Assembly: GCA_902514805.1 (NCBI GenBank)
Contig: CABXSF010000003.1
Span: forward strand, 28,879 to 92,878
Direction of reading: 5' to 3'
DNA length: 64,000 nt
Source: an uncultured Pelagibacteraceae bacterium
Lineage (GTDB): Bacteria; Pseudomonadota; Alphaproteobacteria; Pelagibacterales; Pelagibacteraceae
Shown: piece by piece, positions 17,666 to 26,153 of the stretch
How positions within the stretch are numbered: the first letter of the stretch is position 1
How the letters are laid out: the number at the start of each line of letters is the position of its first letter
Position numbers and translations under genes: made by a program
Notes under the pieces: generated by a model
The model's database searches: none
Seen by the model: only the letters and a program-made list of their open reading frames with translations
Told to the model about the DNA's origin: nothing

Positions 17666-18187
17666 ATGAAAAGAATAAAAACAAAGTTTAAAGACTTATT
17701 TATTGTAAATACCAGAGTCTTTAAAGATAATAGAGGTTGGTTAAAAGAAGAGTTTAAAAAAAAATTCATTAAAAAAAATTTAGTTTTTACATTGGTATCA
17801 AGTTCAAAAAGAAATGTTTTACGCGGCCTTCACATGCAAACAAAAAAACCTCAAGATAAATTTTTATCTGTGCTTAAGGGAAGAGTGCTTGATATTGCAG
17901 TTGATTTAAGAAAAAACTCTAATACATACGGAAGACATTTTAAAGTTGTCTTAAGTGAAAAAAATGGTAAACATTTATTTGTTCCAAGGGGGTTCGCGCA
18001 CGGAATCTTAGGATTAGATAAAGAAAATATCCTTCATTATGCTTGCTCAAACTATAGAGACCCTAAAAGCGAGGTTTCAATTAAATGGAACGATAAAGAT
18101 TTAAAAATAAATTGGGGAGTAAAAAAACCCATCATATCTAAAAAAGATAGACTAGCGATTTCATTTAAAGATTTTAAAAAAAAATAA
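17666..18187 (+). CDS. rfbC: dTDP-4-dehydrorhamnose 3,5-epimerase
   Basis: Cupin-fold epimerase of the dTDP-rhamnose pathway. The substrate loop NVLRGLHMQTKKPQDK (around residues 50-65) includes the catalytic histidine; VLDIAVDLRKNSNTYG (around 72-87) and FVPRGFAHGI (around 108-117) are family hallmarks. The 173-residue length is normal. ATG follows the rmlA stop codon with no gap. A poly-lysine C-terminus ends the protein, as often seen in this AT-rich sequence. Confidence 0.93.
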   Translation: MKRIKTKFKDLFIVNTRVFKDNRGWLKEEFKKKFIKKNLVFTLVSSSKRNVLRGLHMQTKKPQDKFLSVLKGRVLDIAVDLRKNSNTYGRHFKVVLSEKNGKHLFVPRGFAHGILGLDKENILHYACSNYRDPKSEVSIKWNDKDLKINWGVKKPIISKKDRLAISFKDFKKK

Positions 18188-18190
18188 AAA

Positions 18191-18895
18191 ATGAAGAAAA
18201 TGATATTTACCGGTGGTAGTGGAAAATTTGGCAAGGTATTTAAGAGATTAAATTTTAAAAGAAAAAATATTTATTATCCATCATCCAATATTTTTGATGT
18301 TACAAATTTAAAAAAAATGGAGAGATTCATCAAAAAAATAAAACCGAAATATATTATTCATTCTGCTGCAATTTCAAGGCCGATGCATCTTCATAAAAAA
18401 AAAATTGAAAGAAGTATTAGTACAAATATTATTGGAACATCAAATATAGTAAAACTTTGTCATAAGTATAAGATAAAGCTCATTTATTTCTCTACAAACT
18501 ATGTTTATCCTTTTAAAAAAGGTAATTACAAGGAAGATGATCCTTTGCTTCCTTTCAATAATTATGCCTGGTCAAAGTTGGGAGGGGAATGTGCGGTCCA
18601 AATGTTAAAAAATTCTTTGATTCTAAGAATATGTATGACCGAAAAACCCTTTGTACATAAATACGCATATAGTAATTTAAAAACAAATTTTATGTTTCAT
18701 GAAGATTTAGCGAAGATATTTTTAAAGCTAATAAATAAAAAAGGAATAATTAATATTGGTGGACCTGTTCAGTCTGTTTACAGCTTTGCAAAAAAAAATA
18801 ATAAAATGATAAAAAAAAAATTAATTAAAATAGGAAAAAATAACCTGCCGTTAAATTCTACTATGAATATATGGAAATTTAAAAAAATCTTATAA
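18191..18895 (+). CDS. rfbD: Short SDR-type sugar reductase, RmlD-like
   Basis: Extended short-chain dehydrogenase that by position should reduce dTDP-4-dehydrorhamnose to dTDP-rhamnose. It has FTGGSGKFGK (residues 5-14), IIHSAAISRP, STNYVYP and the catalytic YAWSK (around 117-121). At 234 residues it is much shorter than the usual 280-300 of RmlD, with a reduced C-terminal substrate domain, so it may be another sugar-nucleotide reductase of the same superfamily. It lies 3 bases after rmlC in the operon. Confidence 0.75.
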   Translation: MKKMIFTGGSGKFGKVFKRLNFKRKNIYYPSSNIFDVTNLKKMERFIKKIKPKYIIHSAAISRPMHLHKKKIERSISTNIIGTSNIVKLCHKYKIKLIYFSTNYVYPFKKGNYKEDDPLLPFNNYAWSKLGGECAVQMLKNSLILRICMTEKPFVHKYAYSNLKTNFMFHEDLAKIFLKLINKKGIINIGGPVQSVYSFAKKNNKMIKKKLIKIGKNNLPLNSTMNIWKFKKIL

Positions 18896-18986
18896 ACATT
18901 ATTAGTTAACTATTTAGCACAAAGTTGTAGGACAGGATTTAAAGCAATTAGACACAACTTTCTATATCTGATATCTAGTATAACAA

Positions 18987-20063
18987 ATGAAAGAAAACTT
19001 AATTAACTTAGAAATTCAAAAAATAGTAACTCTTTATAAAAAACAGAATTTTAAAAAAGCTCTTTTAGAGGCAAATTTGATTAAATCAAAATATCAACAA
19101 TTAGAAAATTCAAATTTTTACTTAAACTTGGTAGGTCTGATCAATTTAGCATTAAAAGATTGGGAAAATAGCATTTACTTTTTTAATAAAGCTATTCAAT
19201 CAGATCCAAAAATTTTAGATCCATATTTTAATTTAGGTATTGCTTATTACGATACTGGAGAGTTAATGAAATCCTTAGATTTTTTTTTAAAAGTTTATAA
19301 AAGTTCAAATGATAAAAAAAGTAAGTTTGCAATTATAAAACTGTTATCGCACATTAACCCCATCAAGCATTTGAATGAAAATTTAATAGATATTAACGAC
19401 AAAATTCAAAAAATCGACACCAAAATAAATTTAAATAAAAAAATAGAAGATAAATTTATTTCAGATATAATTAAAAAATGTATTGTAGAGGCAAAGAAAA
19501 TTGACAGCTTTGAATTTAATGAAGACCAGGTTTTTAGAAGAAACGAAATAGACTTAAATTGTGAAAGACATAAACGGATTTTTTTCAAATATAATACTAT
19601 TCCTAAATTTTGTTTTAACTGTATAAAGATTGTAATTTATTTAGAGAGTCCATTTGATTTAATAAAACTCGTTCTTTTTTTTGACCAGTTTAAAAATTTA
19701 AGTTTTTTTAATAGAAAATGTATGATTGACAGAAGACAAAGAAGTTTTAAAGGCTATATTTACTTTGACAGTGTTGAGTCAGCTAAGAAATTATCAAAAG
19801 AAATAACACCTGTAATAGAAGTACTACTTGGTAAAAAATTTAAACATGAAATTAAAAGAGGTTGCTCAGAATTCGCCGTCAAATATCCTAATTATAAAGA
19901 TATAAATTATGACATGACCTATCCAAATGAATGGTCAACTAACGAAGAAAAATCTGACAATGATAATTTCAAAGATGGAGTTCCTGTAACCAGAAATACA
20001 CATAAAAGTTTATCAGGTTTAACCTTAAGTGATTTTTTGGTTTTTAAAAAATGGTTAAACTAG
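18987..20063 (+). CDS. TPR protein with C-terminal five-cysteine domain
   Basis: A 358-residue protein in two parts. Residues about 10-110 look like tetratricopeptide helices (WENSIYFFNKAIQSDPK, then PYFNLGIAYYDTGELMKSL), a protein-binding scaffold. Residues 190-358 match most of the unknown protein at 13497-14258, with five cysteines C192, C209, C212, C245 and C293 in CER, CFNC, RKCMIDRR and KRGCSEF. The spacing between the first four is identical in the two proteins (17, 3, 33). No signal peptide. It follows the rml operon after 91 bases, so it may have its own promoter. The function is unknown. Confidence 0.82.
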   Translation: MKENLINLEIQKIVTLYKKQNFKKALLEANLIKSKYQQLENSNFYLNLVGLINLALKDWENSIYFFNKAIQSDPKILDPYFNLGIAYYDTGELMKSLDFFLKVYKSSNDKKSKFAIIKLLSHINPIKHLNENLIDINDKIQKIDTKINLNKKIEDKFISDIIKKCIVEAKKIDSFEFNEDQVFRRNEIDLNCERHKRIFFKYNTIPKFCFNCIKIVIYLESPFDLIKLVLFFDQFKNLSFFNRKCMIDRRQRSFKGYIYFDSVESAKKLSKEITPVIEVLLGKKFKHEIKRGCSEFAVKYPNYKDINYDMTYPNEWSTNEEKSDNDNFKDGVPVTRNTHKSLSGLTLSDFLVFKKWLN

Positions 20064-20107
20064 TTCTATTTTTCAAAATAAAATAAAGAATATTAAATTA
20101 TCTAGGT

Positions 20108-20184
20108 TGGTAGCGGGAAGTGGGATCGAACCACTGACCTCGGGCTTATGAGTCCCGCGCTCTAACCAACTGAGCTACCCCGCC
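20108..20184 (-). tRNA. tRNA-Met (CAT anticodon), elongator type
   Basis: A complete cloverleaf is readable on the minus strand: a 7-pair acceptor stem beginning GGCGGGG (with G-U pairs at both ends), TA at 8-9, D arm starting GCTC, anticodon loop CTCATAA, T arm with TTCGATC loop, and encoded CCA at 20110-20108. Total 77 bases. The first pair and lack of the C1/A72 mismatch argue against the initiator. CAT could also belong to tRNA-Ile2, whose C34 is modified, but the body resembles alphaproteobacterial elongator Met. The innermost anticodon-stem pair reads A31-G39, a mismatch. Confidence 0.93.
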
Positions 20185-20237
20185 ATTAAATTCAATTGAT
20201 TTATACTACTTATTTTTTTTCGTTCAAACAAGAAATA

Positions 20238-20645
20238 CTAAAGATCAATATTAAATTTAGTTGGTTTCCAGTTTTTTGGCGCTAATTCTAGATCGCTAAA
20301 TTCAAAAGCAGGCGCAACCGTACAACCTATCAAACTGTAAGATCCTGATGATTTCATTGCAAACCACGTATTTTTTTTAATATTAAAATTAAAATTATTT
20401 TTTGATCCAATTTCATTTGTCTTAAATTCATTTCCATCTTCAGAAGTATAGATTAATAATGGGCTACCTGAGTAAAAATGCAATATCTCATTTTTTGTTA
20501 TTCGATGCCAATGAGAGTGTTCATGTTGCTCTAATAAAAAATAAATATGACTCACATCTTTATTTTTAAATATTTCAATATAATGTCCACCCTCTGGGTG
20601 CGCTATCATTTTATGATGTTTAATTAGTGATTTTACAATATTCAT
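20238..20645 (-). CDS. Cupin (DUF985 family) protein
   Basis: A 135-residue single-domain cupin of the DUF985 type. The N-terminus MIAHPEGGHYIEIF (around residues 13-26) is the family hallmark; FLLEQHEHSHWHRI (around 36-49) supplies the histidine cluster, and GCTVAPAFEFSDLELA (around 108-123) closes the barrel. Members are soluble and mostly uncharacterised; some act as sugar isomerases or epimerases, which would suit a position among glycan genes, but no substrate is visible. Confidence 0.85.
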   Translation of the reverse strand: MNIVKSLIKHHKMIAHPEGGHYIEIFKNKDVSHIYFLLEQHEHSHWHRITKNEILHFYSGSPLLIYTSEDGNEFKTNEIGSKNNFNFNIKKNTWFAMKSSGSYSLIGCTVAPAFEFSDLELAPKNWKPTKFNIDL

Positions 20646-20657
20646 TCAACTATTTTT

Positions 20658-20840
20658 TTATGACGCAATATATTTTATTAAGTAATATAATATACCTGTA
20701 ATTATTGTTGCATATATAAATCCTAAGGAAAAAAGTTTAATCATATCATTTTGTTTCTTATAATTAGTCTTTAGATAAATATAAATTTGAGTATATATGC
20801 CAACAATAGTAATACTTAACAATATATCTGTGGGATTCAT
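20658..20840 (-). CDS. Hypothetical 60-residue membrane protein
   Basis: A short hydrophobic protein with two predicted membrane helices (about residues 6-24 and 36-57) joined by a basic loop. I recognise no family. It sits between the cupin gene (12 bases away) and pmbA (9 bases) on the same strand, which supports it being a real gene. ATG is preceded by no clear ribosome binding site. Confidence 0.5.
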   Translation of the reverse strand: MNPTDILLSITIVGIYTQIYIYLKTNYKKQNDMIKLFSLGFIYATIITGILYYLIKYIAS

Positions 20841-20849
20841 TATATTGGT

Positions 20850-22169
20850 TTATATACCGCCAACAGTAATACCTTCAACTAACATTGTTGGTGAATTAGT
20901 GGAGTAATTTAATGCAAGATCATCTGCTAAAATTAAATTTTTAAATATTTCATTTAAATTTCCAGCAATTGTAATTTCACTTACAGGATACTTAAACTCT
21001 CCATTTTCTATTATTTGTCCAGATGCACCGACTGAATAATCGCCAGTTATTAAATTTGTTCCATGACCAATAGTCTCATTAATGTAAAGAATCTTTTTGC
21101 TAGAATTTATCAGTTCATTAAATGTTTTGGAGCCTTTTTTAAAAAAAAGATTTGAAGTTCCCCCACACCTACCATTAGATCTTTTGTTAATTTTTTTACC
21201 ATTATATGTATCAACTAAAAGATTTTTTAACACTCCGTTTTCAATAAGACTTAATTCATCTACCCTAACACCTTCGCTATCAAAATATTTTGATCCATTC
21301 GCTCTTTTGATATCACTTTTATCTACGATGTTGATATCTTTTTTAAATATTTGGTTATTTTCTTTCCCTTTCAAAAAAGTAGTACCTTTTGCAATGACAT
21401 TTGAAGAAATAGCATTTGCAAAAACTGATAAAATATTTTTGGATATTCTTTTATCAAATACAACTGTCATTCTTTCACTTTTAATTTTTTTAGGACTTAA
21501 TTTTCTAATTGCAAATTTTGATGCATTTTCTCCAATTTTTTTTGCACTTAATAAGTCGCTTAAAAATCTTTTGCTTGAATATTCATAATCTCTTTCCATG
21601 CTGCCGTTTTCTTTAGAAACAACCTCGCAGTAAGCTGTAAATTGTGAAGTTTCATAACCATCACTAAAACCATTAGAATTGGCCAAGACAAAGTTACTTT
21701 TTTTTTCGCTAAAACCTGATCCATTGGTGTTTACTATTTTAGGAACAGAAAAAGCTACTTCTTCAGCTTCTTTTAAATAATTAATTTTTTCTTTATTATC
21801 CAAGTGCGTTTTATCAAATAAATCTAATTCTTTTAAACCCTTAAAATGTAAATCTTTATCCGGTAAAGAATTTAATTCATCTTCTGGTGTAATTTTTGTA
21901 GCTATAAAACATTTTTTTACTAATTCATCTAAAATATCCTCTTTAAGGTTTGAACTAGTTAGAGATGATTTTTTTTTACCAAAATATGTTGTTAGTTCAG
22001 CTCCTAAATTTTCAGATCTTGTAGATCCATCAATTTTTTTGTTTCTATAACTAATATCCTCTGAAACCGAATTTGATACAACAACACTCGCATCTGTTGC
22101 TCCAAGTTTTTTTGCTTTAGTGAGAATTCTTTCTGAAATATTTAATAAATAATTTTTATCTTTAATCAT
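20850..22169 (-). CDS. pmbA: TldD/PmbA family protease subunit PmbA (TldE)
   Basis: Partner of TldD in a heterodimeric metalloprotease that in E. coli removes leader peptides (microcin B17) and degrades unfolded proteins. The 439-residue protein lacks the zinc motif, as PmbA/TldE should. It has the conserved FDKRISKNILSVFANAI (around 236-252), RCGGTSNLFF (around 332) and the C-terminal GDYSVGASGQIIENGE (around 376-391). Its start codon directly abuts the stop of tldD, so the two are co-translated in the expected 1:1 arrangement. Confidence 0.93.
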   Translation of the reverse strand: MIKDKNYLLNISERILTKAKKLGATDASVVVSNSVSEDISYRNKKIDGSTRSENLGAELTTYFGKKKSSLTSSNLKEDILDELVKKCFIATKITPEDELNSLPDKDLHFKGLKELDLFDKTHLDNKEKINYLKEAEEVAFSVPKIVNTNGSGFSEKKSNFVLANSNGFSDGYETSQFTAYCEVVSKENGSMERDYEYSSKRFLSDLLSAKKIGENASKFAIRKLSPKKIKSERMTVVFDKRISKNILSVFANAISSNVIAKGTTFLKGKENNQIFKKDINIVDKSDIKRANGSKYFDSEGVRVDELSLIENGVLKNLLVDTYNGKKINKRSNGRCGGTSNLFFKKGSKTFNELINSSKKILYINETIGHGTNLITGDYSVGASGQIIENGEFKYPVSEITIAGNLNEIFKNLILADDLALNYSTNSPTMLVEGITVGGI

Positions 22170-23585
22170 TTATTTAATTTGTGTACCACCGACAGTCATT
22201 TTATTAATAAGCAAAGAGGGTTGACCAACACCAACAGGAACACCTTGACCAGCTTTACCGCACGTTCCTATACCTGGATCAAGCATCATGTCATTCCCAA
22301 CCATAGCAATTTCTTTTAAAGAGGAAGGTCCGTCTCCAATAAGAGTAGCTCCTTTAAGCGGAGCACCAATTTTTCCATTTATTATTTCATAGGCTTCGGT
22401 ACAATTAAAAACAAATTTACCTGATGTAATATCTACTTGTCCCCCTCCAAAACTTACAGCAAATATTCCTTTATCAACTGATTTAATCATTTCTTCTTGA
22501 GTATCGTTTCCTGAAAGCATGATCGTATTTCTCATTCTTGGCATAACAATATGTTTATAACTTTCTCTTCTACCATTGCCTGTAGATTTAGTTTTCATTA
22601 GTCTGGCATTTAATCTGTCTTGCATAAAATTTTTAAGAATACCATTTTCAATCAAAACTGTTTTTTCAGTTGGCGTACCTTCATCATCAATATTTAAACT
22701 TCCTCTTCTATTATCAAGTGTCCCATCGTCAATAATGGTTACACCATTACTGGCAACTTTCTTTCCAACTAAATCATGAAATGCAGAAGTTTTTTTTCTA
22801 TTAAAATCTCCCTCTAGTCCATGACCTATTGCTTCGTGAATTAATATTGCAGGCCAACCAGGACCTAACACTACCTTCATTTCACCAGCAGGAGATGGTT
22901 TACTTTGTAAATTTGTGTTTGCTATTCTAAAAGCTTCATCGCATAAACTTTTCCAATTATCGTTTTTCAAATAGTCGTCATATGATTGACGACCCCCGAT
23001 TCCATAAACTCCAGTTTCTTTTCTTCCGTTCTTCTCGAGCATTATTGATACATTCACTCTAACAAGTGGTCGTGAGTCCTTTAATAACTCACCACCCAGT
23101 CTAAGTATTTCTATATCTTTTTTTTCTCCTAAGAAATTTGCTGTTACTTGTTTTACTGAAGCATCAATTGATCTGGCATATTCGTTAATTTCATTGAGTA
23201 ATTTAATTTTAGAGTCCATAGATTTGTTATCTATGGGATCAATTTCTTTATAAAATTTTTGATTAGTTTTTTTAATTTGATTATCATAATTACCTTTGTT
23301 GCTAGATAAAGTAGATTTTAAATTCGCACTTGAATTTTTTAAAGAATTTTCAGAGATATCATTTGAGTGTGAATAAGCAACAACATCACCAGTTATTGCT
23401 CTAAATCCATAGCCTACATCAGTGGTAAAGTTTGAGCTTTTAATTTTGTTATCATCCAAAATGACTGCTTCAGATTTTGAATTTTCTAAATATAGCTCTC
23501 CATCATCACAATTATTTAATGTTGAAGAAACAATATTTTCAACCTTATTTATATTTAAATCAGTATTATCAAAAAATTTTGACAT
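22170..23585 (-). CDS. tldD: Metalloprotease TldD
   Basis: Catalytic subunit of the TldD/PmbA protease. The zinc-binding HEAIGH motif is at about residue 250 within ILIHEAIGHGLEGD, and the third-ligand region is in the C-terminal half near GTCGKAGQGVPVGVGQP, which is family-typical. Length 471 is normal. Upstream lies a 67-base gap containing a short tandem duplication (TGTAAGGAA twice, running from the start codon). It is first in a tldD-pmbA pair. Confidence 0.95.
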   Translation of the reverse strand: MSKFFDNTDLNINKVENIVSSTLNNCDDGELYLENSKSEAVILDDNKIKSSNFTTDVGYGFRAITGDVVAYSHSNDISENSLKNSSANLKSTLSSNKGNYDNQIKKTNQKFYKEIDPIDNKSMDSKIKLLNEINEYARSIDASVKQVTANFLGEKKDIEILRLGGELLKDSRPLVRVNVSIMLEKNGRKETGVYGIGGRQSYDDYLKNDNWKSLCDEAFRIANTNLQSKPSPAGEMKVVLGPGWPAILIHEAIGHGLEGDFNRKKTSAFHDLVGKKVASNGVTIIDDGTLDNRRGSLNIDDEGTPTEKTVLIENGILKNFMQDRLNARLMKTKSTGNGRRESYKHIVMPRMRNTIMLSGNDTQEEMIKSVDKGIFAVSFGGGQVDITSGKFVFNCTEAYEIINGKIGAPLKGATLIGDGPSSLKEIAMVGNDMMLDPGIGTCGKAGQGVPVGVGQPSLLINKMTVGGTQIK

Positions 23586-23652
23586 GTAAGGAATGTAAGG
23601 AATGTCAAATTTATATCAACTGCAAATTTGGCACATTAATTAAAAAAATCTA

Positions 23653-25023
23653 TTACTTTCCTTTTTTAAATCTTATTATTTTTAATAATTTATCTAATCC
23701 AAAACCAAAAAATATAGAAAGACATACTAAAGAAGGTGTAAAATATCTTGGGTTGCCTAACCAACTTAAGATGAAAAAAAAGTAGATAGTCGATATGAGA
23801 GTAAGTGCAAAAATTTTTTTATCTTTAGTAAATAAAACAAAAAAACCAGTTAAAGCTATTAAGTATATAATAAGAGAATAAACAATTCTAATTGGGATCC
23901 AAAATTGATGTTCTGGACTATTAAGATACCTAATCTTTCCTTTATATTCGAATTTATGAAAGTATGTTACGTGTACAGGATCTAATACTGCTGTATGTAA
24001 AGATTTTTTAAAAACTATTTTTGTAGTTTCAATTGGATTTTGAAAAATATATTTATAAGAATAATTTTGTATCATTTTGTAATATTCGAGGAGTTCATCT
24101 TCATTTTCTAATTCAAAATTTTTTTTTTCTTTAAAACTTTCTATCTCCTTATCAATTTTTTCTCTAGCCATAGCAGTTGAAATTTTTTCACTCAATGACT
24201 TAACTTTTGGCATCATGTAAATTTTAATTGCTAATTTTTGATCTGTGGGTGCTACGTAAAATATTCCAGATCTTTTTAAATTGTGAATTCCAACGAATAA
24301 AATTACTATTAGATAACTTGTTAAAAAAAAACTTATCTTTCTTAATTTTTGATCTTTGATAGAGAAATATAAAAATATTAAAATTGGAAATATATAGTAG
24401 ATTGCAGCTGAACGTTGAAGAAACATTAAACCTAGAATAAGACCTCCGACAATTAGATCTTTATTCTTCAATTCCTTTGTTAACAACATTGCAAAAAATA
24501 AAAGTTGTAAAGACATGAATATGCTTTCTGACCAAAAAGATGAATGCCATTGTAACAATGTCGGCTCTAGAGACAAAAATGATATTATTAAAAAAACCTG
24601 TATAGGTTTAATTAAATTTAATAATCTTAAAGAAAAAAAAAATAAAGATATGGAATATAAAATTGATTGAAAAAACAAAAAAACAATTTTCTTTTTGTCA
24701 GTAACGATTTTATTATTATTTTGACTTTCAACTAATTCATCACCAGTAAGGTATGAATACAATAAAAAAATTTTTGAAGGTAGATAGTTACGATCATGTA
24801 TTTCTCCGGTTTCAAAATATTTTTTACCTTGAGATAGTTGATCCTTAATTCTTTTGGCTTTTATCCAATGATTAGCATTTACACCTTTAATCATTGAATG
24901 ATAATGATTGTCATCAGTTGAAATTTCGTAAACATCAAATTTATTGATCGAATAAGCACTAAATAAAAAAGAAAAAATCAAACCAATTAAAATGACTGAT
25001 ATATTCTTTTTTATTGGGCTCAT
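23653..25023 (-). CDS. Multi-pass membrane protein, possible ArnT/PMT-type glycosyltransferase
   Basis: A 456-residue protein with about nine to eleven predicted membrane helices. After the first helix comes a periplasmic loop with an acidic STDDNHYHSMI element (around residue 35), where family 39/83-type lipid-linked sugar transferases carry their catalytic acid, and PTLLQWHSSFWSESIF near residue 153 resembles the conserved loop of these enzymes. Its start overlaps the end of the DPM-like glycosyltransferase gene by 4 bases; that enzyme could supply a polyprenyl-phosphate sugar as donor. The assignment is by topology and context only. Confidence 0.6.
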   Translation of the reverse strand: MSPIKKNISVILIGLIFSFLFSAYSINKFDVYEISTDDNHYHSMIKGVNANHWIKAKRIKDQLSQGKKYFETGEIHDRNYLPSKIFLLYSYLTGDELVESQNNNKIVTDKKKIVFLFFQSILYSISLFFFSLRLLNLIKPIQVFLIISFLSLEPTLLQWHSSFWSESIFMSLQLLFFAMLLTKELKNKDLIVGGLILGLMFLQRSAAIYYIFPILIFLYFSIKDQKLRKISFFLTSYLIVILFVGIHNLKRSGIFYVAPTDQKLAIKIYMMPKVKSLSEKISTAMAREKIDKEIESFKEKKNFELENEDELLEYYKMIQNYSYKYIFQNPIETTKIVFKKSLHTAVLDPVHVTYFHKFEYKGKIRYLNSPEHQFWIPIRIVYSLIIYLIALTGFFVLFTKDKKIFALTLISTIYFFFILSWLGNPRYFTPSLVCLSIFFGFGLDKLLKIIRFKKGK

Positions 25024-26144
25024 TTTTTAGCTACTAATTCTACCAAAGAAACAAGTAAAGAATTAAAAATATTAATTATAGAAAAAAATATAAAAAAAAT
25101 CGAAATAAAATTCGAATTAATCGTAAAAAAGGTTATTTGATAAAAGTAAATAATAATTCCAATAATTAATAAAACAAAACTTAGAAAAAGAGAAATTTGA
25201 AGTTTGAAATATTTTAATGGATTTTTATTTTTTTTTTGATCAACAAAACCAAGCTCGTTTGATAAATAACTTGAAAAAAGGCCAAACATAAATAATTGAT
25301 ATGATAAGAAAAAAGTAAGAATAAATTTAAAAAAATTATAAATTTTCTTTCCCTCTGACTGTACGTTTAAATTTGTCTCGGAGATAAATATTAAAGACAA
25401 AAAAAATAATAATACAGATGGTATAAAATAAATATATTTTGGACAAAAAATTAAAAGAAGTTTCAAACTTCTTAATCCATCATTTATTGTAGATAAATGA
25501 TTTTTTGTTTTTACTCTTCCATCTTTGTAAAAATTAATAGGAACTTCTTTAACATTGTCTCCAAAATTTTTTAATTTAATAAGATTTTCAATTGCGAAAA
25601 CCATCCCATCAGAAATATGTGTGCACTTAAAATATGTTTCCCTCTTAAAAGCTCTCATTCCACAAAATATATCTTTGAAAGGCAATTTATAAAATAGTCT
25701 GGCCATAAAGCTTAAAAGTGGTGTTCCAAAATATCTGTGAGAGAATGGCATCGCTCCTTTTTCAATTTTTCCTCCACCCGACTCTAATCTACAGCCTTGA
25801 ACTAAGTCGTTTCCTTTTTTAAGTTCTTCATAAAATTTATCAATTTGGTTGAAATCATAACTGTTATCAGCATCGGCAAATAAAACGTACTTCCCATTTG
25901 ATTTCTCAATTCCTGCTTTAAGTGCAGCGCCATAACCTTTATTTTTAACATTAACTATTTTTGCTCCTTTTGATTTTGCTATTGAAACTGAGTCATCAGA
26001 ACTACCATTGTCTGAAAGAATTACTTCTCCTGTGATTTTAAGTTTTTTCAAATTTGAAAATGCCTTATCAATACAAAAACCAACAGTATCCTCTTCATTA
26101 AGACAAGGTATAACTATTGATAACTCTAACTGACTATCATTCAT
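25020..26144 (-). CDS. Family 2 glycosyltransferase, dolichyl-phosphate sugar synthase-like
   Basis: Residues 1-215 form a GT-A domain like dolichyl/polyprenyl-phosphate mannose or glucose synthases: LSIVIPCLNEEDTVG (8-22), VILSDNGSSDDSVSIA (42-57), GYGAALKAGI and the metal-binding FADADNSYDF (90-99), then DIFCGMRAFKR (around 158). The C-terminal 150 residues hold about four membrane helices. Such enzymes load a sugar on a lipid phosphate at the cytoplasmic face. The 374-residue length with a C-terminal membrane anchor fits the family. It is coupled to the membrane protein after it. Confidence 0.9.
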   Translation of the reverse strand: MNDSQLELSIVIPCLNEEDTVGFCIDKAFSNLKKLKITGEVILSDNGSSDDSVSIAKSKGAKIVNVKNKGYGAALKAGIEKSNGKYVLFADADNSYDFNQIDKFYEELKKGNDLVQGCRLESGGGKIEKGAMPFSHRYFGTPLLSFMARLFYKLPFKDIFCGMRAFKRETYFKCTHISDGMVFAIENLIKLKNFGDNVKEVPINFYKDGRVKTKNHLSTINDGLRSLKLLLIFCPKYIYFIPSVLLFFLSLIFISETNLNVQSEGKKIYNFFKFILTFFLSYQLFMFGLFSSYLSNELGFVDQKKNKNPLKYFKLQISLFLSFVLLIIGIIIYFYQITFFTINSNFISIFFIFFSIINIFNSLLVSLVELVAKK

Positions 26145-26153
26145 CCTGTTAAA

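Noticed and set aside
18921-18961. Inverted repeat AAAGTTGT/ACAACTTT between the rml operon and the TPR gene
   Set aside because: Eight-base arms over a 25-base spacer with no T tract are expected by chance in this AT-rich sequence.
21097-21588. Long reading frames opposite pmbA, tldD, hsdR and mtnA, such as 21097-21588 on the plus strand
   Set aside because: They lie antisense to well-conserved genes, show no known motifs and are explained by codon bias of the true strand.
23585-23602. Tandem TGTAAGGAA repeat upstream of tldD
   Set aside because: Only two 9-base copies; more likely replication slippage than a regulatory array.
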